64,000 nucleotides of DNA from Streptomyces chartreusis (lineage in GTDB: Bacteria > Actinomycetota > Actinomycetes > Streptomycetales > Streptomycetaceae), in the NCBI RefSeq assembly GCF_008704715.1, contig NZ_CP023689.1, positions 5,766,001-5,830,000 of the forward strand. The letters are read 5' to 3'. Positions within the stretch are counted from its first letter, which is position 1, and every line of letters begins with the position of its first letter. The notes beneath the pieces are model-generated. The model saw nothing but the letters and a program-made list of their open reading frames with translations, was not told the DNA's origin and searched no databases. Both the position numbers and the translations under genes were made by a program. Of this stretch, positions 52,764 to 59,399 are shown one piece after another.

Positions 52764-55700
52764 GCTTCGCGATGGTGACGTTCGCGCAGGCGCAGGAACG
52801 CGCCGAGGAGTGGATCAACGGCGACCTGCCGTCGTACCAGCATCGTGAGGTGCGGGTGCGGGAGTTCGAGCTCGGGTTCGTGGTGTGGGCCGAGGACCGC
52901 GCCGACGGGCCGCGTTCGGACGGCGGTGCCCAGCGGCTGGTGATCGCCCGGGACAGCGGGGAGGCCACGCTGTGGCCCGCGCTGCCGGTGGGCGAGGTGA
53001 TCCGCCGCTACGAGGAGGAGTACGGCCGCGCCGACGCGGTCCCCGAACCTGCACCGGCGCCTCCGGCCCGGGTGGACCTGAACCAGACGTCGTTCCTGCT
53101 GACTCCGCCGGAGTGGTTGCAGGAGGCGGCGGACCGGATCGGGACGCACGGCGGCCGGGGCGGGGCACTGGCCGGGAGCGGCGGTGGTGGTGCCGGTACC
53201 GGTGGTAGTGCCGGTGGTGCTGGCGGTGTCGGTGGTGGCGGGGCTGCGTCGGCTGGTGGGTCCGCCGGTGGTGCGGACGGGGTCGGGGGGCTTGCCGAGA
53301 CGTTGGCCGGGCCGCCGGCCGGGAGTGGTCCGGGCTCGGGCGGGGTGCCCGACGGGGCGACTCCCTGGGCCGGGACGGACACCAACCCCGGTCCCGGCGA
53401 GGACCGTTCCGTGCCGTTGCCCGAGACGGTGTTCGCGCCGCCGCTGAGCGGTGACGACACCGCGCAGTCCGACGCCCAGACGGCGTTGCTGTCGGGCGGC
53501 AGCCAGCTTCCGTCCACGGCGGTCTCACCGGCGCTCGGCGATGCGAACGCGCCGGGCGGACAGGGCGGATCGGATGGACAGGGCGGACCCGGTGGGTCGG
53601 CTGGGCCCGGTGGGCCTGGCGGGACGCCTCCGCCGGGTGCTCCGTCGTACGGCTATCCGCAAGGTGCGGGCGGGCCGGGCAGTACGCCGCCTCCGTCGGC
53701 GGGTGCGACTCCGCCGCCTCCGCCGGGTGCTCCGTCGTACGGGTATCCGCAGGGTGCCGGTGGGCCGGGTACGCCGCCTCCGTCGGGTGCGCCCGCCGGT
53801 GCCGCCGGTGTGCCGCACGCTCCGGGTGCTCCCGGGGCGCCGGGTCAGCCGTCCGCGCCGAACGCCGCGGACATCGCCGACGCCGCCACGAGCAAGGCGG
53901 CGCCTCCGCGGGCGCGCGGTGGGGCGACGCCGCCTCCGCCGCCGGGTGCGCCGGGGATGCCGGGTGCGTCGGCGGGCGGTCCGCCCGCGCCGCCGTCGGC
54001 GCCGGGTGCGCCGGGTGCTCCTGGTTCGTCGGGGGGCGCTTACGTGCCCACGCAACTTGTGTCCTCGCTCGGGCCCGACGGGCCGGAGGACGTAGCCGGT
54101 CCCGGGGCTCCGCAGGGCCCCGGTGCGTCGAACCCGCCCGGTCCGCCGAACCCGCCCGGCCTTCCGCAGCCGCCCGGTGCTCCGGGTGCGCCCGGCATGC
54201 CCGGCGCGCCGCAGCCTCCGGGCGCCCCCAACCCGCCCGGTACGCCCGGCGGTACGCCCCCCGGCGGGGTGCACCATGCCGCCACGGTGCTCGCCGACCC
54301 GAGCCTGATGGGTGGGGCGCCGCAGCCGCCGAGCGCGCCGCAGCCTCCCGGCGCTCCGGGTGCTCCGCAGGGCCCTGGTGCGCCGAACCCGCCCGGCATC
54401 CCGAACGCCCCGGGTACTCCCGGTGCCCCCGGCATGCCCGGCGCGCCGCAGCCGCCCGGCGTTCCTGGTGTGCCCGGCCCCGCCGGTCCCGGTGCCCCCC
54501 AGCCGCCCGGTGCTCCCGGCTCCTCGGGTGGTGCGGCGGGTGCCGTGCACCACGCGGAGACCGTGCTGGCCGGACCGGCGGTCGGTGGCCCCGGCGTGCC
54601 TCCGCCGCCGCAGGCTCCTGGCGCTCCCGGCATGCCGCCGGGTGCCCACGGCATGCCCCCGGCGGGACCTGGAATGCCACCGCCCGGTGCTCCCGGTGCT
54701 CCCGGTATGCCTGGCGCCCCCGGCATGCCCGGCGCCGCACAGCCCCCCATGCCGCCGGGGGCCTTCGCGCCGCCGCCCGGTCAGCCCGGTCCCGGTCAGC
54801 CCGGACTCGGCCAGCCCCTCGGCCCCGGTCAGCCCGGCCCCGGTCAGCCCGGCCCCGGCCAGCCCGGCCCCGGACACCCCGGTCCCGGCCAGCCCTCCTA
54901 CGGGTATCCGCCGCAGCCCATCGGTCAGCCGACCGTCGGGCCCGGCTACCAGGCCGTTCTCCGCTACCGCGCGCAGGACGGGTCGGAGCAGCAGCTGATC
55001 CGGCGTTCGGCGCCGGGCACGCCGCACCCGGAGTGGCAGATCTTCCATGAGCTGCGCGGCATGAACGTGCCGCCGGACCAGGTCCTGGAGCTGCACACCG
55101 AGTTGGAGTCGTGCGAGCTGCCGGGTGCGTACTGCGCGCGGATGATCCGGGAGCAGTGGCCGCAGGCCCGCATCACGTCCATCGCGCCCTACGGCACCGA
55201 TCACGCGAGCCGGCAGCAGGGCATGCAGCAACTGCTCGCCCACCAGGGCGAGTTGCACCAGGTCGCCGACGGGCCCGCCCGGCCGGCGCCGGTTCGTGCC
55301 CCGCTGCCGCAGGTGCAGGCGGCGCCGCCGATCCCGCCGGAGGGCGTGGCGCAGGAGCTGGCGGGGGCGTTCGGGCCGGGGCTCTTCCGGTTCGAGCAGG
55401 CCGCCGTGTCCCGGCAGGGCGTGCCGCCGGTCGTCGCGCACAGCCTGGTCGTCGGCGGGCTGCCGATGGACATGGGCCCGTTCTTCTGGGCGCAGGCCCA
55501 GCCGGGGCGGCCCGTTCCGACGCTGGCGGAGCTGGCGCAGGAGCGCGGGGTGCAGCCGGCGTCGGACGCCGGGTCGTACCTCGTCATGGGCAGCGACTTC
55601 GGCAAGGCCATCTGTGTCCAGTACGGGACGGCGAACATCGTCGCCGTGCCGGTGGAAGCAGGGCCGGGCGGTGCGCCCGTACCGCCGCAGTTCGTGAACA

Positions 55701-55900
55701 CGGGCCTGCCCGAGTTCCAGCGCTGCCTGGCGCTGCTCGGCCGGATGTGGCGTCTGCGCTTCGGCCTGAACCAGGAGCAGGCGGGCCGCTGGACCGTCGA
55801 CTTCCAGGCCCAGCTCGCCGCCCTCGACCCGGCGGCACTCGGCTCGCCGGAGAGCTGGTGGTCGGTGCTGCTGGAGCAGATGTGGGACGGCCTGCTGTGA
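52760..55900 (+). CDS. Large fusion: YrhB/Imm35-like, collagen-like linker, deaminase-like, SUKH-4-like domains
   Basis: A 1046-residue protein. Residues 1-90 (MVTFAQAQERAEEWINGDLPSYQHREVRVREFELGFVVWAEDR...) match the YrhB/Imm35 immunity family. Residues about 130-725 are low-complexity Pro/Gly/Ala with PPGAPGAPG, SYGYPQGAGG and GQPGPGQPG repeats. Residues about 730-840 hold a deaminase-like domain (TPHPEWQIFHELRG; LELHTELESCELPGAYCARMI), resembling XOO_2897-type polymorphic-toxin deaminases with a stretched Cys pair. Residues about 855-1046 fit SUKH-4 (GSYLVMGSDFGKAICVQYGTANIVAVPVE). No signal peptide. The GTG start overlaps the upstream stop; ATG 52772 is an alternative. Confidence 0.75.
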   Translation: MSFAMVTFAQAQERAEEWINGDLPSYQHREVRVREFELGFVVWAEDRADGPRSDGGAQRLVIARDSGEATLWPALPVGEVIRRYEEEYGRADAVPEPAPAPPARVDLNQTSFLLTPPEWLQEAADRIGTHGGRGGALAGSGGGGAGTGGSAGGAGGVGGGGAASAGGSAGGADGVGGLAETLAGPPAGSGPGSGGVPDGATPWAGTDTNPGPGEDRSVPLPETVFAPPLSGDDTAQSDAQTALLSGGSQLPSTAVSPALGDANAPGGQGGSDGQGGPGGSAGPGGPGGTPPPGAPSYGYPQGAGGPGSTPPPSAGATPPPPPGAPSYGYPQGAGGPGTPPPSGAPAGAAGVPHAPGAPGAPGQPSAPNAADIADAATSKAAPPRARGGATPPPPPGAPGMPGASAGGPPAPPSAPGAPGAPGSSGGAYVPTQLVSSLGPDGPEDVAGPGAPQGPGASNPPGPPNPPGLPQPPGAPGAPGMPGAPQPPGAPNPPGTPGGTPPGGVHHAATVLADPSLMGGAPQPPSAPQPPGAPGAPQGPGAPNPPGIPNAPGTPGAPGMPGAPQPPGVPGVPGPAGPGAPQPPGAPGSSGGAAGAVHHAETVLAGPAVGGPGVPPPPQAPGAPGMPPGAHGMPPAGPGMPPPGAPGAPGMPGAPGMPGAAQPPMPPGAFAPPPGQPGPGQPGLGQPLGPGQPGPGQPGPGQPGPGHPGPGQPSYGYPPQPIGQPTVGPGYQAVLRYRAQDGSEQQLIRRSAPGTPHPEWQIFHELRGMNVPPDQVLELHTELESCELPGAYCARMIREQWPQARITSIAPYGTDHASRQQGMQQLLAHQGELHQVADGPARPAPVRAPLPQVQAAPPIPPEGVAQELAGAFGPGLFRFEQAAVSRQGVPPVVAHSLVVGGLPMDMGPFFWAQAQPGRPVPTLAELAQERGVQPASDAGSYLVMGSDFGKAICVQYGTANIVAVPVEAGPGGAPVPPQFVNTGLPEFQRCLALLGRMWRLRFGLNQEQAGRWTVDFQAQLAALDPAALGSPESWWSVLLEQMWDGLL
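53160..54930. repeat. Low-complexity collagen-like coding repeats
   Basis: About 1.8 kb of imperfect repeats encoding Gly/Ala-, then Pro/Gly/Ala-rich sequence inside the large fusion gene; examples are repeated SYGYPQGAGGPG and, near the end, PGPGQPG units in tandem. It is likely to vary in length between strains and to be error-prone in assembly. Confidence 0.8.
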
Positions 55901-55923
55901 CGCCACCCGACTGTTTGTGACGA

Positions 55924-56005
55924 CCTCGCTCGGCCGCCGGTGACGGCGGCCGAACGAGGCGGTGAAAGGGCCGGACCCCGGTGATACGACCGGGTCCGGC
56001 CCTTT
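55924..56005 (+). terminator. Two tandem hairpin terminators after the large fusion gene
   Basis: The first stem is CCTCGCTCGGCCGCC / GGCGGCCGAACGAGG (55924-55959, one mismatch). The second is a perfect 14-bp stem AAAGGGCCGGACCC / GGGTCCGGCCCTTT (55965-55978 and 55992-56005) ending in TTT. Together they isolate the locus from the DivIVA-like gene. Confidence 0.8.
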
Positions 56006-56141
56006 CGCATGCCCGCCGACCGACCTCCGCGCGCCCGCCCCGCGCCCGGAGTGTCGCGTTATGACCGTCTCCGCTCGATACCTCAAGATGTGCGCTAAAT
56101 CATCATTTTTCGAATTCGCTCGGCGGAGAGGGGTTCTCAGG

Positions 56142-57029
56142 ATGAGCAGCGAACCGTGCTCGCTCCACGACTTCGTGGTCGTCAAGGGGCGTGGCTACCG
56201 TCCCGAACAGGTCGACGCCTATGTCGACGCCCTCTTCCGCGACCGGGACGCCGCCTGGGAACGGGCCGCCCGCCTCACCGTGCTGGCCAAGGAGATGGAG
56301 GCGGAGGCGGAGCGGCTGCGGGAGGAGGTGGCGCAGCTCGGCCCGCAGACGTACGAGGCGCTCGGCGACCAGGCGCGGCGGCTCTTCGAGCTGGTGCAGA
56401 AGGAGGCCGAGGCCGTGCGGGAGAGCGCGCGGCAGGAGGCGGAGAGCCTGGTGGGCAAGGCGAAGGAGTGGGCGAGCGGGCTGCGGGACACGGCCCGGAC
56501 GCATGCCGACGCCCTGACCGCGGAGGCCGACGCGTACACCGAGGAGCGCATGCTCGCGGCGCGCGCCGAGGCGGACGAGATCCGGGTGGCCGCCCGGCGC
56601 ATGGTGCGCGAGGAGCGCGGACTGGAACTCCTCGCGCTGCGCGAACTGCGGCACCGCACCACCCGCATGCTCACCGAGCAGTCCAAGGACCACGACGAGC
56701 GCTGGGCTGTGTTCGCGCAGGAGGCCGAGGAGCGGAAAGCCGCCCAGAAGGCCGCGGAGGCGGACCGGCAGACCCGGGCCGAGGCGGCGCTGGCCGAGGC
56801 CAAGGAACTGCGCGCCGAGGCGGACGCCACCGCTCGCACGGCGCAGGAAGAGGCCCAGGACCTCGCCACGGAACTCGTCGCGCAGGCCCGGCAGCAGGCG
56901 GAGGAGATCGCCCGGGAGACCGAGCAGGTGCTGCGCGAGCACGGCGAGGTGTGGGACGACGTGCGCACCCACATCGGCCAGATGCGCAACAGCCTGACGG
57001 CCCTCACCGGCCAGGCCGCCCAGGAGTGA
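56142..57029 (+). CDS. DivIVA-like coiled-coil protein
   Basis: A 295-residue protein. The N-terminal SLHDFVVVKGRGYRPEQVDAYVDALFRDRDAAWERAARL is a DivIVA-type membrane-targeting module, and the rest is a nearly continuous Ala/Glu/Arg-rich coiled coil (EAEAERLREEVAQLG ... AEERKAAQKAAEADRQTRAEAALAEAKELRAEA), ending in VWDDVRTHIGQMRNSLTAL. Such proteins are often annotated 'cellulose-binding' in Streptomyces and resemble the polar-growth scaffold proteins in layout. Start ATG 56142 after GGAGAGGGG; the extension to 55962 covers terminators and is not coding. Confidence 0.82.
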   Translation: MSSEPCSLHDFVVVKGRGYRPEQVDAYVDALFRDRDAAWERAARLTVLAKEMEAEAERLREEVAQLGPQTYEALGDQARRLFELVQKEAEAVRESARQEAESLVGKAKEWASGLRDTARTHADALTAEADAYTEERMLAARAEADEIRVAARRMVREERGLELLALRELRHRTTRMLTEQSKDHDERWAVFAQEAEERKAAQKAAEADRQTRAEAALAEAKELRAEADATARTAQEEAQDLATELVAQARQQAEEIARETEQVLREHGEVWDDVRTHIGQMRNSLTALTGQAAQE

Positions 57030-57053
57030 CCCGGGCGGCCCGCATGCTCCGGC

Positions 57054-58664
57054 TCAGTTCCCCCTGCGTACCGCCCCCGCCAGAATCCACCCCTCCACGG
57101 CTTCGTACTGCCGTCGCTGCTCCTCGGCCTCCCGGCGCCCGGACTTGACCGTGCCGAGCCAGCCGAAGAGGAATCCGGCGGGCACCGACACCAGTCCGGG
57201 CGTCGTGAACGGGAACCAGTTGAAGTCGGCCTCGGGGAACGCCGAGGCCGGCGACCCGGAGACCAGGTTGGTCCACGGCATCAGCGCCAGGACGACCGCC
57301 GTGCCGCCGATCAGCGTCCACAGCAGGCCGGCCCGGGTGTACCGGCGCCAGAACAGGCTGTAGACGAGGGCCGGCGCGATCGCCGAGGCGCCCAGCGTGA
57401 AGGACAGCGTCACCAGCGGTTGCAGGCTTCGGTGCTGGACCAGTGTCGCCAGCACGATCGCCGGGATGCCGACGCCCACCGCGGCCAGCCGCGCCAGCGC
57501 CATCTCGCGATGACCGGACAGCTCCCGCATGCGGGTGGCGAACAGGTCATGGGCAAGGGAGTTCGCGCAGGCGAGGATCATGCCGGCGACCGAGGCGAGC
57601 ACGGTGAGGAAGATGGCCGTGGTGACAGCCGTGAACAGCAGGCTCTCCGCGGTCGAGACCTCGGCGCCGAACACGGCCCTGGAACCCAGCAGATAGGCCG
57701 TGTTGCCCCGCGGGTCCGCCCCGGCGATGACCTCACGCCCGATCAGCGCCGTCGCGCCGAAGCCGACGACCGTGATGACCAGCACGAACAGCGCCACGCT
57801 CGACACCGCCCAGGACATGGACCTGCGCACCTGCCGCGCGCTCTTCGCCGTGTACATGCGCATGGTGATGTGCGGCAGGACGGCGCCGCCGAGGACGACC
57901 GCGAGCTGGGAGCTGATCATGTCGATACGGGGGTACGGGCTGCCCGCGAACTGGAGCCCCGACTGGAGGAACGCCGGGCCGACCCCGCTCTGCGCGGCCG
58001 CTGCGTTGAACAGCGCGCCCGGGTCCCAGTCGAACTTCCGCAGCACCAGTACGGCGACGACAGCGCCCGACCCGAGCAGCATCACCATCTTCAGGATCTG
58101 GATGAGCGCCGTGCCCTTCATCCCGCCGATGGCCGCGTAGCTGATCATCAGCACGCCGAGCCCGATGACGCACCCGGTCTTCAGGGAGTCGCTGGAGAAC
58201 CCGAGGATGAAGGCCAGCAGTTGCCCGGTCCCCGCCAGCTGCACCAGCATCAGCGGCAGCAGCGCGGCCAGCGTCACCCCGCACGCCGCGATCCGCACAC
58301 CCCGCCCCGGCATCCGGCGGGCCAGCGCGTCGCCCATCGTGAACCGGCCCGCGTTGCGCAGGGGTTCGGCCAGCAGGAACATCAGCAGCATCAGCGACAG
58401 GGCGGTGCTCAGCGCCAGCACGATCCCGTCGTAGCCGCACAGCGCGACCACGCCGGTCGTGCCGAGCACGGTCGCCGCGCTGATGTAGTCGCCGCCGATC
58501 GCCAGGCCGTTGCGCACGGGGGACAGCGAGCTGTAGCCCGTGTAGAACTCGTCGAGGTCGTCCCGGTCCGGGCCGGTCATCACGCACAGCAGCAGCGTGA
58601 TGGTGACCACGACGCAGAACGCGACCAGTGACATCGCCTGTGCGTTTCCACTGAAGTCGTTCAT
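57054..58664 (-). CDS. Sodium/solute symporter, acetate/monocarboxylate type (ActP-like)
   Basis: A 536-residue SSS transporter with about 13 helices. EFYTGYSSLSPVRNGLAIGGDYISAATVLGTTGVVALCGYDG is the ActP/MctC-type N-terminal block; RFTMGDALARRMPGRGVRIAACGVTLAALLPLMLVQLAGTG and PHITMRMYTAKSARQVRRSMSWAV are further hallmarks. It starts with an ATG overlapping the upstream DUF485 stop (ATGA), the usual yjcH-actP-like pair. The likely substrate is acetate or a related short carboxylate. Confidence 0.9.
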   Translation of the reverse strand: MNDFSGNAQAMSLVAFCVVVTITLLLCVMTGPDRDDLDEFYTGYSSLSPVRNGLAIGGDYISAATVLGTTGVVALCGYDGIVLALSTALSLMLLMFLLAEPLRNAGRFTMGDALARRMPGRGVRIAACGVTLAALLPLMLVQLAGTGQLLAFILGFSSDSLKTGCVIGLGVLMISYAAIGGMKGTALIQILKMVMLLGSGAVVAVLVLRKFDWDPGALFNAAAAQSGVGPAFLQSGLQFAGSPYPRIDMISSQLAVVLGGAVLPHITMRMYTAKSARQVRRSMSWAVSSVALFVLVITVVGFGATALIGREVIAGADPRGNTAYLLGSRAVFGAEVSTAESLLFTAVTTAIFLTVLASVAGMILACANSLAHDLFATRMRELSGHREMALARLAAVGVGIPAIVLATLVQHRSLQPLVTLSFTLGASAIAPALVYSLFWRRYTRAGLLWTLIGGTAVVLALMPWTNLVSGSPASAFPEADFNWFPFTTPGLVSVPAGFLFGWLGTVKSGRREAEEQRRQYEAVEGWILAGAVRRGN

Positions 58665-59176
58665 CGTCCGGCCCTCCGCTCCGCCTCGCGCCTGGCGTCC
58701 AGGGCGGCTTCCTTGCGGATGCGGTCCGCGATCGGGTCGACGTAGTTCCGGGCGGTGTGCTCGTACAGGGCTATCGCCAGCCAGGTGACGGGCAGTTGCA
58801 GCAGCGCGAGCACCAGACCCGCGGGCAGCCCGTCCGTGATCGTGCCCGTCATGAACCCGGGCGCGAACGCGGACAGGATCAGGAACAGCGTGAAGTACCC
58901 GAGTGCGGTCAGCGTCGCCACGCGCCGCTGCCAGCGGTAGGCACCGCGCAGGATCCGCAGGTCGCTGTGGTGTCCGAGGGGCGGGTGGTCGGAGGTCAGG
59001 TGCCTCGGGGGTGCCGGTGGTTCCGGTGGGACGGGCGGTTGCCAGGGGTAGGTGGCGTACGACGGGGGCGGCGATGCGGATGCGGGCGGAGGTGGCCGGA
59101 ACCTGTCGTAGGGATCGTGCGGTTCACGTGAGTTGTACGGGTCGTACTGGTTGTGCCGGTTGTGCGGGGATGACAT
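58661..59176 (-). CDS. DUF485 membrane protein, partner of the symporter
   Basis: A 171-residue protein. The first 80 residues are Pro/Tyr/His-rich and disordered; the rest is DUF485: LRILRGAYRWQRRVATLTALGYFTLFLILSAFAPGFM, GLPAGLVLALLQLPVTWLAIALYEHTARNYVDPIADRIRKEA, two membrane helices. DUF485 proteins pair with ActP-type symporters. AAGGAG precedes the ATG, and a hairpin (arms 59190-59198 and 59237-59245) begins right next to it. Confidence 0.9.
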   Translation of the reverse strand: MSSPHNRHNQYDPYNSREPHDPYDRFRPPPPASASPPPSYATYPWQPPVPPEPPAPPRHLTSDHPPLGHHSDLRILRGAYRWQRRVATLTALGYFTLFLILSAFAPGFMTGTITDGLPAGLVLALLQLPVTWLAIALYEHTARNYVDPIADRIRKEAALDARREAERRAGR

Positions 59177-59189
59177 CCCGGTGCTCCTT

Positions 59190-59245
59190 GCGTGGCTCGG
59201 GTCCAGCGGCGGACCGCAGGGAGGTGGGGGGCGGGCGAGCCACGC
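59190..59245 (-). promoter_or_regulatory. Leader hairpin abutting the DUF485 ribosome site
   Basis: GCGTGGCTC and GAGCCACGC form perfect 9-bp arms with a 38-nt loop; the base of the stem touches the Shine-Dalgarno AAGGAG (59184-59189, minus strand). It may modulate translation of the DUF485-symporter mRNA. Confidence 0.4.
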
Positions 59246-59399
59246 AGGTTACTGTGGAGTACCGGCTGAGCGCGAGGGTTTCTGCAAACTGAGTGGTCGG
59301 TATGCGCTTCCGATGCCGAACCGTGTCTGACCTGGGGTGTTACCCGCGTTAACTCAGACTTTTGAGCCGGCTGTACGGCGACTGAGGGCGACGGAGGCG

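Noticed and set aside
53200..54900. Repetitive stretch that could be mistaken for a CRISPR array
   Set aside because: Repeats are imperfect, variable in length and in frame with coding; no regularly spaced unique spacers and no cas genes.
50271..55900. Classical secreted polymorphic toxin or CDI system
   Set aside because: No signal peptide, RHS/filamentous repeats, LXG, WXG or PAAR leader, or secretion genes are present; toxin-type domains stand alone or are fused to immunity-type domains.
53525..56185. Minus-strand open frame of 886 residues opposite the collagen-like gene
   Set aside because: It mirrors the repetitive Pro/Gly coding on the plus strand and has no domain; the plus-strand frame has recognisable domains at both ends.
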